Shown here: positions 40,860 through 50,194 of the stretch, one piece after another
Numbering within the stretch: position 1 is the stretch's first letter
Layout: the number at the start of each line of letters is the position of its first letter
From: Rubrolithibacter sp043763625
GTDB taxonomy: Bacteria > Bacteroidota > Bacteroidia > Sphingobacteriales > Sphingobacteriaceae
DNA length: 64,000 nucleotides
Assembly (NCBI GenBank): GCA_043763625.1
Contig: JAYULL010000020.1
Span: forward strand, 1 to 64,000
Direction: 5' to 3'
Notes under the pieces: generated by a model
Database searches by the model: none
What the model saw: only the letters and a program-made list of their open reading frames with translations
What the model was told of the DNA's origin: nothing
Made by a program: the position numbers and the translations under genes

Positions 40860-42452
40860 TTAAGTTCTTTTTACCAGCCGACCAATAGTTTGATGGAGCG
40901 CTATTAAATCAATAGGCTTACTTAGTATTGCAGAGGCACCGGCAGCTCTGGCAGCTTTAGCTTCTTCTTCCATCACATTTGCAGACAGTGAAATGATTGG
41001 GATATCAGCTTTACCTTCAACCCTTCCGGATCTTATCAAACGCATAGACTCATGCCCATTCATAACCGGCATATGCGTATCCATTAAAATCAGATCGTAA
41101 TGTTTATCTTTTAATTTATGAAGAACTTTTTCGCCATCGTCCACTGCATCAACGGTGATATTCCAATTGCTTAATATTTTTTTGATCATAAATTGGTTGA
41201 TCATATTATCTTCTGCGAGTAAGGCATGCAGGCTCTCAAATTTGACAAGTACCGACTCCGAAGGCTTTTTTTCCTCGATTGCTTCTCGAGAAACAACCGG
41301 ATAAACATTAACGAACGAAAACGTACTGCCTTTACCTAATTCACTCTCTACTTCAAGATTACCGCCTTTAAGCTCGGCTAATTTTTTTACGATAGATAAT
41401 CCGAGCCCTGTACCGCCAAATTTTTGGGCGGTTTCGTCCTCAGCTTGCTCGAAAGATTCAAAAATTCTATTAATCCTTTCAGGAGCTATTCCGATTCCGG
41501 AATCTTTTACCGAAAATTTAATTTCAACTTCTTCCCCCTTATCTGCCAAAACTTTAACCTCTAAAGTAACTTCGCCTTGTTCTGTAAACTTAATGGCATT
41601 GCTTAGTAAATTCATTAGTATTTGGTTCAACCGCAGTGAATCAGCCATCACCAAAGCGGGAATATTAGGATCAACCTCAACCTTCAAGTCGATCTTCTTT
41701 TCGTTAGCCCTAAAGCTGAGCAAATCAATAACAGACCCGGCTATTTTATTAATAGAAGTTTCTGAACGAACAATTTTAAACTTACCTGCTTCAATTTTTG
41801 AAATATCAAGAATATCGTTTATAACACCCAAAAGGGATTGGGAAGATATCTCTAACAAGTTGATGAGATTATTTTGCTCATCATCTAAAGAGGTATTTTT
41901 CAGTAAATGCGATAAACCTAAAATACCGTTAATAGGCGTGCGAATTTCGTGGCTCATGTTTGCCAAAAAATTCTCTTTAATTCTTTTTGCTTGTTCAGCC
42001 TGCTCCTTGGCTCTTATTAGTTCAATTTGATATTTTTCGAGCTCCAGGTTTTTTTGTTTTACTTCGCGTTGGGCCGTAATAAGCTGCAAAAAAGAATCTA
42101 CTTTAGCTGAGGTTAAAACAGGATCCAATGGTTTATACAGGTAATCTACCGCCCCGGCAGTTAGGCCCTTGACGGCGTATTTTGTTTCTTTAGAAATTGC
42201 AGTAACAAAAATTACCAAAATATCCTTTGTTCGCGGATTGCTTTTTAAAATATCAACCAGTTCAAATCCGTCCATTTCCGGCATTTGAACATCAACAAGT
42301 GCAATGGCGATATCTTGCTCCCAACATATTTTAAGTGCTTCGTTAGGAGATGTTGTAGTAATAAGATTTACTTCTTTCCCCGCCAGCAAAGCCTCCAACG
42401 CGATGATATTTTCGTATCGGTCGTCAACAATCAAAACATTTATGTTATCCAT
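40860..42452 (-). CDS. Hybrid sensor kinase (REC-HisKA-HATPase-REC)
   Basis: A 530-residue cytoplasmic protein: receiver domain (1-125; Asp54 in ALVDVQMPEMDG), coiled coil (about 130-160), HisKA with His168 (FLANMSHEIRTPINGILGLS), ATPase (about 270-385; DSGIGIAPE, GGTGLGLSI) and a second receiver (about 405-525; Asp458 in LILMDTHMPVMNG). It has no membrane segment and no sensory domain of its own, so it probably receives signal from the receiver or from the other proteins of the cluster. Its start overlaps the CheB stop by 13 bases. Confidence 0.97.
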   Translation of the reverse strand: MDNINVLIVDDRYENIIALEALLAGKEVNLITTTSPNEALKICWEQDIAIALVDVQMPEMDGFELVDILKSNPRTKDILVIFVTAISKETKYAVKGLTAGAVDYLYKPLDPVLTSAKVDSFLQLITAQREVKQKNLELEKYQIELIRAKEQAEQAKRIKENFLANMSHEIRTPINGILGLSHLLKNTSLDDEQNNLINLLEISSQSLLGVINDILDISKIEAGKFKIVRSETSINKIAGSVIDLLSFRANEKKIDLKVEVDPNIPALVMADSLRLNQILMNLLSNAIKFTEQGEVTLEVKVLADKGEEVEIKFSVKDSGIGIAPERINRIFESFEQAEDETAQKFGGTGLGLSIVKKLAELKGGNLEVESELGKGSTFSFVNVYPVVSREAIEEKKPSESVLVKFESLHALLAEDNMINQFMIKKILSNWNITVDAVDDGEKVLHKLKDKHYDLILMDTHMPVMNGHESMRLIRSGRVEGKADIPIISLSANVMEEEAKAARAAGASAILSKPIDLIALHQTIGRLVKRT

Positions 42453-43075
42453 AAGGCTTTTGTCGATTTGCTTACTATAGAGGAAAGATTGATTGCGAAT
42501 TCAAATATATCATTATTATTTAAAATCAAATCTATTTCACCTCGGTTAATAGCCGCTTGGGGCATTGTACTTACTTCGGCTACAGCAGGGTCTTGCACCA
42601 CTGCAACACCGCCTTTCTGTTTTATGTAACGGGTGCCGTCAGCTCCGTCCTCGTTAGCACCTGAGAGTAGTATTGAAATTACCTTTTCCCCAAAAACATC
42701 TGCAGCACTTTTAAAAGTTATATCTATTGCCGGCCGACAAAATAAAATCGGATCTGAAAAATCAAGCGAAAAAATTTTTTCCGGTTCTATTAATAAATGA
42801 TAATCAGAGGGAGCGAAATACACACACCCTTTTTTTAGGGGCTCTTTATCCTGTACAAGTTTAACAGGAACGTGTGCTTTCCTGTTAAGCAAATCTTCAA
42901 GCGACGACTTAAATTTTTTGCTGCGATGGATTACAATAATTACCGTTAAAGGATAATTGGCAGGGAGCTTCAAGACTAAATCAAACACAACGTTAAACCC
43001 GCCCGCGGAGCAACCCACTACTAAAACTTCTGCTTGTTTTATTTTTTCGACAATATGGTCAGATAGATTAAGCAA
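42440..43075 (-). CDS. cheB: Stand-alone CheB-type methylesterase
   Basis: A 211-residue protein with the CheB catalytic domain only; the receiver domain is missing. The likely triad is Ser23 (VGCSAGG), His50 (IVIHRSKKF) and Asp143 (ANEDGADG). It would remove methyl esters or deamidate glutamine side chains. The start is TTG (43073-43075); no ATG lies in frame nearby, and the first residues fit the family. The start overlaps cheR by eight bases. No chemoreceptor gene is in the window, so the substrate may be the kinase of the same operon; this is inference. Confidence 0.9.
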   Translation of the reverse strand: MLNLSDHIVEKIKQAEVLVVGCSAGGFNVVFDLVLKLPANYPLTVIIVIHRSKKFKSSLEDLLNRKAHVPVKLVQDKEPLKKGCVYFAPSDYHLLIEPEKIFSLDFSDPILFCRPAIDITFKSAADVFGEKVISILLSGANEDGADGTRYIKQKGGVAVVQDPAVAEVSTMPQAAINRGEIDLILNNNDIFEFAINLSSIVSKSTKALWIT

Positions 43076-43919
43076 TTTTTTGGTAAATGTTTTCGTCCTT
43101 ATCTACAGCCCTAAATCGGCCTGCTATTTCGTCTCCTCGTAGAATTTCGCGTGAGCCTAAACATAAAAATCCTAACGGACACAAACTGTCGTAAAAAAGC
43201 TTGATAACTTTTTCCTGCAGTTCGGTGTTAAAATAAATAAGTACATTCCGGCAACTAATTAATTGGAATTCGTTGAAAACCCCGTCCGATACTAAATTAT
43301 GAACCGAAAACAGCATATTCTTTTTTAATTGAGACTGAATAGAAGCAGCATCATATCGGGCTACATAATATTCAGAAAGCGAGTGTTTGCCTCCTGCAGC
43401 CTGATAGTTTTCAGTATAGAGCTTCATTTTCTTTAAATCGTATATTCCTTTTTTTGCAGTGTTAAGAACACTGGTATTGATGTCTGTTCCGTATAGAAAA
43501 GAACGCTTATATAAATTCTCTTCTTCGAGCATTATTGAATAGGAATAAACCTCTTCGCCTGTGGAGCAGCCCGCATTCCAAACTTTTATACGCTGAAAAG
43601 ACGCGAGATACGGCAATACTTCTTGTCGAACTGCTTTAAAGAAATCGGGGTCTCTAAACATCTCGGTCACGTTTACCGTAACCTCCATTAAAAAATCCTC
43701 AAAAAAATCTTTGTTGTTAACTAGTAGTGCTTTCAAGTCAAACAAATCGAGATTGTAAAGAGTCATAATTCTGGAAACTCTTCTCTTTAACGAAGCACGT
43801 GAATAGCCTTCGAAACTGAAGCCGTACAACTTATTAACAAGATCAACGACATCGTCTAACTGCTCAAAAGAAATACCTGCCAACTCGTTCATCATCGTTA
43901 AATCTTTTAACTTAGCCAT
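43068..43919 (-). CDS. cheR: CheR-type protein methyltransferase
   Basis: A 283-residue CheR with the N-terminal helical domain and the SAM domain (VWNAGCSTGEEVYS, 113-126). The segment TVNVTEMFRDPDFF (81-94) is characteristic. It would methylate glutamate side chains using S-adenosylmethionine. The start overlaps the hybrid kinase stop by 13 bases and its end overlaps cheB, so the three are translationally coupled. Nothing chemotactic (CheA, CheW, MCP) is near. Confidence 0.95.
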   Translation of the reverse strand: MAKLKDLTMMNELAGISFEQLDDVVDLVNKLYGFSFEGYSRASLKRRVSRIMTLYNLDLFDLKALLVNNKDFFEDFLMEVTVNVTEMFRDPDFFKAVRQEVLPYLASFQRIKVWNAGCSTGEEVYSYSIMLEEENLYKRSFLYGTDINTSVLNTAKKGIYDLKKMKLYTENYQAAGGKHSLSEYYVARYDAASIQSQLKKNMLFSVHNLVSDGVFNEFQLISCRNVLIYFNTELQEKVIKLFYDSLCPLGFLCLGSREILRGDEIAGRFRAVDKDENIYQKIA

Positions 43920-46900
43920 ACACGCATTAATGATAATAATTTATCGATATCAACAGGCTTGGAGATGTAATCATTTGCGCCGGCTTCGATGCATTTCTCC
44001 CTGTCGTTTTTCATTGCTTTAGCGGTTAGCGCTATGATCGGTAACTTTTTAAATCTGTTTTGTTTTCTTATTTCGCTCATTGCTTCGTATCCGTCCATTT
44101 CAGGCATCATAATATCCATCAACACCAGATGAGTCTCAGGATTTTCCTCAAGCTTTTTTAACGCTTCAACGCCGTTATTGGCAATTTCTATCTTAAGATC
44201 ATAAGCTTGGAGAGCGCTGGTAAGAGCAAAAATATTTCTCATATCATCGTCCACAACCAATACCAGTTTGTTCTTCAGAGCTCCTTCCAGCGTAGCGGTA
44301 TTTTTGGCCCCGCCCTCTAAAGAACGCGGTGTAAAATCTTTCGGCTGAGTATCGGATTTCACCCTGTTCATGAACAAGTGCACTTCATCTAAAAGGCGCT
44401 CATTTGACTTGTTGTTTTTCAAAACCATTGCATGTGTGTGTCGCATAACTCGAGCTAACCGATCCTGATCCAACTCCATGGCAGTATTTATCACCACCGG
44501 GATCTGGCCTAAGCCCTCCTGTTCTTTTATCTTATCCAAAAGGTCTAAGCCCGAAATGTCGGGAAGATTTAAGTCGAGGATAATGCAGTCGAAATCGTTA
44601 TTTTCTGCAAGAAGTTTCATAGCGTCTTCGCCGTTAAAGGCTTGCTCCACGTGAACCTTTTTCCCAAGCAACTGATTCTTCAAATCGTCGCTCTGAATTT
44701 CATGGTCTTCTATAATTAAAACCTTATTTAAAATGCTGGTTCCGATACCTCCCAATAAATCGAAAGCTTCGTCTAATTTTTCTTTAGCAATTGGCTTTTT
44801 AAGGAAGCCTATAGCTCCTTCGCTAACTGCCTTTAACTGTTTTTCATCCGCTGCCGACATCATATGTACCGGAATATCGCGAGTCTTAGGATCCTCTTTA
44901 AGCCGTTTTAAAATCGTCCAACCGTCCATCACCGGCAACATAATATCTAACACAATAGCATCGGGCAGATGCTCGAGTGCCAATTCTAAACCTGTGTCGC
45001 CCTGTTTTGCCAGCAGTGGAGTAAATCCTCTTTCTTTAGCATAGTTTACCAAGATTTCGGCGAACAAGGGATCATCTTCTACAATAAGCATAGTTTGCCC
45101 TTTCTTATCTTTCGATTTTATAACAGGCGTATGAGTGGGAGATGCAATAGGGATTTTCGGAATAGAGGCACGCTCCGGAACTAACTCCGGAGTTGGAGCA
45201 TGGCTATGATTAACGGGCAAATAAAGCGTAAACGTGCTTCCTTTTCCGGGAACACTTGTTACTTTTATCTCACCGCCAAGGATATTTGACAGTTCTCGAC
45301 TGATAGACAACCCTAATCCCGTTCCTCCGTATTTACGACTTGTGGAACCGTCTGCCTGTTTAAAGGCTTCAAATATTAGTGCTTGTTTATCTTCAGGGAT
45401 TCCGATTCCTGTATCCGTTACCGAAAAGGCTAATACAGGTTCGCCTTCGGACCTAAGATTTTGAAGAGCAGGATGGTTGAACTCAATCTCCGTGGGTGCA
45501 ACAGTCAAATCCACAGTTACCGAACCGTTTTCGGGTGTAAATTTAAAAGCGTTGGAAAGGAGATTTTTCAAAATTTGTTCGATACGTACCCTGTCTGAAA
45601 CTAAAACCTCGGGAATTGCTTCATCTATATTATAACTAAAGTTAACCTTTTTGTTATTTGCTACCTCTTTAAACAACAACTCAATATCGCATTGAATATC
45701 TCCTTGCAAAACATTTTCAATTGTGAGGTCTATTTTTCCCGATTCAATTTTCGATAGATCAAGAATATCATTTATAAGTGTAAGCAAATCGCTGCCGGCG
45801 TTGTGAATTACACTGGAATATTTTATCTGCTCGTCGTTAAGATTGGCCTGTTTGTTCTCGCTTAAAATACGAGCCAAAATCAAAATACTGTTTAAAGGAG
45901 TCCGAAGCTCATGACTCATATTTGCCAAAAACTCCGACTTATATTTGCTGGTTTGCTCGAGTTCTTTCGCTTTAAGGCTAATTGCCTCGTGAGCTTGGTC
46001 CACCGCCCTGTTTCTTTCGGCAAGCATCTCTGCTTTTTCTTCAAGTTCAGAATTAATTTGTCGAAGTTCTTCTTGTTGAACTCGTAATTCTTCTTCAGAT
46101 GCCTGCAGAAGCTTGGTTTTTCGAATCAGCTCATCGTTGGTAGTACGCAGTTCTTCGTGCTGACTTTCGAGCTCTTCTGCTTGCTGCTGCGTTTTTTCAA
46201 AAAGCTCTTGGGCGTGAACTTTATTTTGAGCGGTTTGTACTTCAACGCCGATTGTGTCGCTCATCCATTGTAGAAATTCCAAAGTTTGTTCGGAAACTTC
46301 TCCGGCAAAACCGAGCTCAATTACTCCTTTTAATTTACCTTGAGCAAACAGGGGCTGAAGAACAATAAATTTTGGTGAAGACTGTCCCATGCCGGTATTA
46401 ATTTTGACATGGCCGTCGGCAACGTCGTCGCATACCAGGGTCTTCCTATCGAGAGCCGCCTGACCTATTAATCCCTCTCCTACTTTAAAAACGTTAAGAC
46501 TTCCTTTAGGCGCTTGAAAAGCGTACCCCCCTGTAAATTGCAATTGCTTTCCGCTATCGTCTGCCATATAAACAGCACCGATTTGTGCGCCGAGATATTT
46601 AGCCATCTCGGTAAGTATTCTTGTGGAGATTTTATCGACTTTGAAATCCGAAGATTCGTGTTCTTCTCGTATAGCTTGTCCGATACTAGCCGAGCCTGTC
46701 AACATCCAATTCCGTTTTTTATTTTCGTCTGATACCGTTTGAAGCAGAGTATTAGTCTTGCGAACATCGTCTTCAACCAATTTTTGATGTTCGAAATTCT
46801 TCTTGATAAAAGAAAACATCAACATGAAAAGAAAAAGAATAATAATTGCTCCTACGATAAATAAAAAGTAAGCCTCTTCAACGTTATGTTCACTTTCTGT

Positions 46901-47419
46901 TTTACGGATTTCGAGCAGTCCTTCTTCTACTTCTCTGATTTTTCTTGACTCAGAACGTACTAAATCCATAAACAACTTACCGTTTTGGATCAACCTCTGC
47001 TTGTTTACCGATTCCTGCCCTTCTTTGCTGTAAACATCAAGAACCTTTTTCAGGTCGGCGGTTTTTTGGTTAACCAACGAACCTAATGCATCCACTCGGT
47101 TGACTTGAGCAGGATTATCGGAGACGCGGTTGTGTAGTTCCTTAAGGGCGGGATTAACCTTGGCAAGCGACTCTTTATAAAGTTTTAACTGACCTTTAGA
47201 TCCTGTGGCTAAGTAACCGCGTTGAGCATTTTCAGCTTCTACAATATTATAGAGGACCTTGCTGTTTAAATTCAATACTTGTTCGGAGTGATCTACCCAA
47301 AGACTATCCTTTTGCAACCCTTTAATACTGGTATAGGATATTATACCCACAATAAACACAAAGAAGAGTGTTATTACAAATCCCAGTCGGACTTGCTGCT
47401 GAAATGTGGTTAATTGCAT
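43907..47419 (-). CDS. Large hybrid histidine kinase with three receivers
   Basis: A 1170-residue membrane kinase. First helix at 12-32, CHASE3-like extracytoplasmic domain about 35-180, second helix 184-207; GAF domain about 240-400; long coiled coil about 400-495; HisKA with His503 (FLANMSHELRTPLNS); ATPase about 605-735 (DTGIGIPED, GGTGLGLSI); then three receivers with Asp825 (IVLDIMLPVMDG), Asp949 (IILDLNLPDISG) and Asp1102 (VLMDIMMPEMDG). It is the first gene of the overlapping operon with cheR, cheB and a second hybrid kinase. The signal is unknown; the GAF domain suggests a small ligand or redox cue. Confidence 0.97.
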   Translation of the reverse strand: MQLTTFQQQVRLGFVITLFFVFIVGIISYTSIKGLQKDSLWVDHSEQVLNLNSKVLYNIVEAENAQRGYLATGSKGQLKLYKESLAKVNPALKELHNRVSDNPAQVNRVDALGSLVNQKTADLKKVLDVYSKEGQESVNKQRLIQNGKLFMDLVRSESRKIREVEEGLLEIRKTESEHNVEEAYFLFIVGAIIILFLFMLMFSFIKKNFEHQKLVEDDVRKTNTLLQTVSDENKKRNWMLTGSASIGQAIREEHESSDFKVDKISTRILTEMAKYLGAQIGAVYMADDSGKQLQFTGGYAFQAPKGSLNVFKVGEGLIGQAALDRKTLVCDDVADGHVKINTGMGQSSPKFIVLQPLFAQGKLKGVIELGFAGEVSEQTLEFLQWMSDTIGVEVQTAQNKVHAQELFEKTQQQAEELESQHEELRTTNDELIRKTKLLQASEEELRVQQEELRQINSELEEKAEMLAERNRAVDQAHEAISLKAKELEQTSKYKSEFLANMSHELRTPLNSILILARILSENKQANLNDEQIKYSSVIHNAGSDLLTLINDILDLSKIESGKIDLTIENVLQGDIQCDIELLFKEVANNKKVNFSYNIDEAIPEVLVSDRVRIEQILKNLLSNAFKFTPENGSVTVDLTVAPTEIEFNHPALQNLRSEGEPVLAFSVTDTGIGIPEDKQALIFEAFKQADGSTSRKYGGTGLGLSISRELSNILGGEIKVTSVPGKGSTFTLYLPVNHSHAPTPELVPERASIPKIPIASPTHTPVIKSKDKKGQTMLIVEDDPLFAEILVNYAKERGFTPLLAKQGDTGLELALEHLPDAIVLDIMLPVMDGWTILKRLKEDPKTRDIPVHMMSAADEKQLKAVSEGAIGFLKKPIAKEKLDEAFDLLGGIGTSILNKVLIIEDHEIQSDDLKNQLLGKKVHVEQAFNGEDAMKLLAENNDFDCIILDLNLPDISGLDLLDKIKEQEGLGQIPVVINTAMELDQDRLARVMRHTHAMVLKNNKSNERLLDEVHLFMNRVKSDTQPKDFTPRSLEGGAKNTATLEGALKNKLVLVVDDDMRNIFALTSALQAYDLKIEIANNGVEALKKLEENPETHLVLMDIMMPEMDGYEAMSEIRKQNRFKKLPIIALTAKAMKNDREKCIEAGANDYISKPVDIDKLLSLMRVWLS

Positions 47420-47632
47420 AGAAGTTTACTATTGATTTATAGATATCGCCAATGATACGTACAATGAAATGAAGATGTTACACGTTTTTACCTTGCGCCT
47501 CTTGTAGAAGAATCGAATCTCGCGAGATTTTAAGAATAACTTTTGGAAAAAATATTATAAAGAAAAACTCTTATTACAATATACTGTTAGAAATTTATAA
47601 CAGTAATTAATCAATTTAAAAGCATATCTATT

Positions 47633-48163
47633 ATGAAAAATCAACAGGAAAACAGCACATCTAACTTTGACGAATCAGGATTAAAAGACCTCTTTGTAGA
47701 CGAGTTAAAAGATATTTTTTGGGCAGAAAAACATTTGGCCAAAGCCTTACCTAAAATGGCAAAATCGGCAACGTCGCCGGAGTTAAAAGCTGCAATTGAA
47801 CAACACTTAACCGAAACTGAAGGTCAAATAGAACGGTTAAATCAAGTATTCGCAACAATAGGCCGTAAAGCTGCCGGTAAAAAATGTGATGCTATGGAAG
47901 GCTTGGTAGAAGAAGGCAAAAATATGATGGAAGAAAACGAAGGAATGACACGTGATGCCGCTATTATTTCTTCTGCTCAAAAAATAGAACATTACGAAAT
48001 TGCTTCATACGGAACGCTTCGCACTTTGGCTAATACCCTAGGGTTAAACGAGGCTGCTTCTTTATTACAAGAAACATTGGATGAGGAAAAAAGCACCGAC
48101 GTTAAGCTAACTCAAATTGCCGAAGGATTTGTGAACGAGGCAGCTAAGGCAGAAAAAGCGTAG
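47633..48163 (+). CDS. YciE/YciF-type ferritin-like protein (DUF892)
   Basis: A 176-residue four-helix protein of the DUF892 family. LKDLFVDELKDIFWAEKHLAKALPKM opens the domain, with EHYEIASYGTLRTLANTLG further on; the Glu and His residues in these helices match the ferritin-like metal ligands. The family is induced by stress in enteric bacteria. It lies 17 bases before another four-helix-bundle gene, so the two are co-transcribed and probably belong to a general stress set. Confidence 0.93.
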   Translation: MKNQQENSTSNFDESGLKDLFVDELKDIFWAEKHLAKALPKMAKSATSPELKAAIEQHLTETEGQIERLNQVFATIGRKAAGKKCDAMEGLVEEGKNMMEENEGMTRDAAIISSAQKIEHYEIASYGTLRTLANTLGLNEAASLLQETLDEEKSTDVKLTQIAEGFVNEAAKAEKA

Positions 48164-48180
48164 TTCCAAAAGGAGATGTT

Positions 48181-48633
48181 ATGGCAGATACATTAAATAA
48201 CATAGTCGACGGCTTAAAACATTTACTGTCAATTGCTAACGATGGAAAAGAAGGTTATAAAAATGCTGCGGAAAATGCCGATGCAGGAGAGTTGAAAGCT
48301 CTTTTAACTACTTATTCTATTCAGCGAGCAGAATTCGCAGACAGTTTAAAAACATTAATCAGGCAAAACGGCGGCGATCCCGATAATACGTCCGGCGGAC
48401 CCTTAGGGGCTTTACACAGAACTTGGATTGATATAAAAACCGCGATAAGCGGTAATGATGATAAAGCTGTTTTAGATGCTGTCGCCACAGGCGAAACTTC
48501 AGCAGTTGAAGCCTACGACAAAGTATTAAAAGATTATACTTTGCAAGGCGACGTTCATCAAGTTTTGTTGCATCAACGTTCGCAAATACGCGAAGCGCTG
48601 CAAAACATAAGGCAACTGGAAGATCAGTACTAA
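48181..48633 (+). CDS. PA2169 family four-helix-bundle protein (DUF2383)
   Basis: A 150-residue protein matching the PA2169/DUF2383 family: LNNIVDGLKHLLSIANDGKEGYKNAAENA at the start and GALHRTWIDIKTAISGND in the middle. Helical, with ferritin-like topology; the function is not established. A strong AGGAG ribosome site lies eight bases before the ATG. It is the second gene of a two-gene unit and ends at a perfect terminator hairpin. Confidence 0.93.
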   Translation: MADTLNNIVDGLKHLLSIANDGKEGYKNAAENADAGELKALLTTYSIQRAEFADSLKTLIRQNGGDPDNTSGGPLGALHRTWIDIKTAISGNDDKAVLDAVATGETSAVEAYDKVLKDYTLQGDVHQVLLHQRSQIREALQNIRQLEDQY

Positions 48634-48650
48634 AACAAATTTTTTGATGA

Positions 48651-48672
48651 AAGCCGCCTTTTAAGGCGGCTT
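48651..48672 (+). terminator. Terminator of the DUF892-DUF2383 unit
   Basis: A perfect palindromic hairpin, AAGCCGCCTT (48651-48660) with AAGGCGGCTT (48663-48672), followed by TTCTTTTG. Confidence 0.85.
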
Positions 48673-48772
48673 TTCTTTTGCGTCATCTTTTTGGATATAG
48701 CTAAAATTCTATGACTTTTAAACACTAAGATGTAACGAACGGGACTATTGGTGCCGTTACCTTTGTTATACT

Positions 48773-50125
48773 ATGAAAATAAAATATAAGACACTTGGTG
48801 GGTTACTTATTCTGCTGCTAAACATGTTCAGTTTGAAAGCACAGCACATACATGACCAAGATACTTTAAAAGATAAACCGGCAGAGGACTCTCTTGCGCA
48901 CAGCATGAGTATGGATATGCCTCCAATGAGTTACGCTTTTTCGCTTAATTTACCCATGAGTCGTAACGGCTCTGGGACTTCATGGCTTCCTGACGCTTCG
49001 CCAATGTACGGTACCATGATCCACACTGCAAAATGGATGTACATGTTGCACGGAGATATTAAGGCACGGTATACAAACCATGACATTTTTGAGAAAGGAA
49101 GCAGAGGAAGCGATAAGTTTGATGCACCTAATTGGTTCATGGCGATGGCACAACGACAAGTTGGCAAAAACGGCCTATTTCATTGGAACGCTATGCTTTC
49201 GCTCGATCCGGTGACAGAAGGCGGAGTAGGTTATCCTCTTTTATTTCAATCAGGTGAAAGCTACAAGAAGGCTCCCATTGTTGACAGGCAGCATCCGCAT
49301 GATTTATTTGCTGAGCTTTCTTTAAGCTACAGTCACGCATTATCGCAAAAAGCAGATGTTTTTGCTTATCTCGGTTATCCCGGAGAACCGGCCATAGGTC
49401 CTGTTGCCTTTATGCACAGGCCTTCCTCACTTTCTAATTCTGACGCACCTTTGGGACATCATTGGACTGATGCTACACATATTACTTTCGGAGTTGCGAC
49501 TTTGGGCTTCCGATACAATAAGTTTAAAATTGAAGCTTCCTCCTTTACCGGACTAGAACCTGACGAACATCGATTCAATTTTGATAAACCGAAGTTTGAT
49601 TCATGGAGTGGAAGACTGTCTTTCAACCCGAGTGGTAATTGGGCTCTCCAAATTTCCCAAGCCTTCATAAAAAGTCCCGAATTGCTGCACGGAGATGAAA
49701 ATGTGAACCGAACCACCGCTTCGGCTATTTACAGCAAACCCTTTGGCAGCGAGAATTGGATTAATTTAACAGGCCTTTGGGGAATGAATAAAACCAAAGA
49801 ACATTCGGGCGAAAATGCCGCTTTATTAGAAGGAGATTTAAGACTCAAAAAACTCTCGCTTTATACAAGGTATGAATGGGTGCAAAAATCTACGGAAGAA
49901 TTAGATTTACCCGAAAGCACTTTTGGGCATAATGCCGTTTTTCCGGTAAATGCACTAACTCTCGGTTTCAATTATGATCTAACTAATCTTGGTCCTTTAC
50001 GTTTGGCAGCAGGAGCACAAGTTACAGGTTATGAAGCTGATAAACGTTTAGATGTTCTTTACGGGAAAAATCCTATCGCCGGAGAGGTGTTTATAAGACT
50101 TTATCCTAAGTTAATGAAGATGTAA
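48773..50125 (+). CDS. Exported protein, predicted outer-membrane barrel
   Basis: A 450-residue protein with a signal peptide (about 1-22, ending LKAQ). The N-terminus of the mature protein is Met/His rich (HSMSMDMPPMSYA), and a His-rich segment follows at about 167-215 (DRQHPHDLF, MHRPSS, LGHHW). The remaining sequence alternates hydrophobic and polar residues as expected for outer-membrane beta strands. Met- and His-rich mature ends are often found in copper- or heavy-metal-linked exported proteins, but no metal-resistance genes are near, so this is only a hint. I do not recognise the family. Confidence 0.7.
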   Translation: MKIKYKTLGGLLILLLNMFSLKAQHIHDQDTLKDKPAEDSLAHSMSMDMPPMSYAFSLNLPMSRNGSGTSWLPDASPMYGTMIHTAKWMYMLHGDIKARYTNHDIFEKGSRGSDKFDAPNWFMAMAQRQVGKNGLFHWNAMLSLDPVTEGGVGYPLLFQSGESYKKAPIVDRQHPHDLFAELSLSYSHALSQKADVFAYLGYPGEPAIGPVAFMHRPSSLSNSDAPLGHHWTDATHITFGVATLGFRYNKFKIEASSFTGLEPDEHRFNFDKPKFDSWSGRLSFNPSGNWALQISQAFIKSPELLHGDENVNRTTASAIYSKPFGSENWINLTGLWGMNKTKEHSGENAALLEGDLRLKKLSLYTRYEWVQKSTEELDLPESTFGHNAVFPVNALTLGFNYDLTNLGPLRLAAGAQVTGYEADKRLDVLYGKNPIAGEVFIRLYPKLMKM

Positions 50126-50132
50126 ATAAAAG

Positions 50133-50172
50133 AAAAAGGACCAAGGACCTTTCCGTCTTGATCCTTTTTTTT
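50133..50172 (+). terminator. Terminator after the outer-membrane protein gene
   Basis: AAAAAGGACCAAGGA pairs imperfectly with TCTTGATCCTTTTT, ending in a long T-run (50164-50172). It lies between two convergent genes. Confidence 0.65.
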
Positions 50173-50194
50173 TATCGAATTTATAAATCCTACT

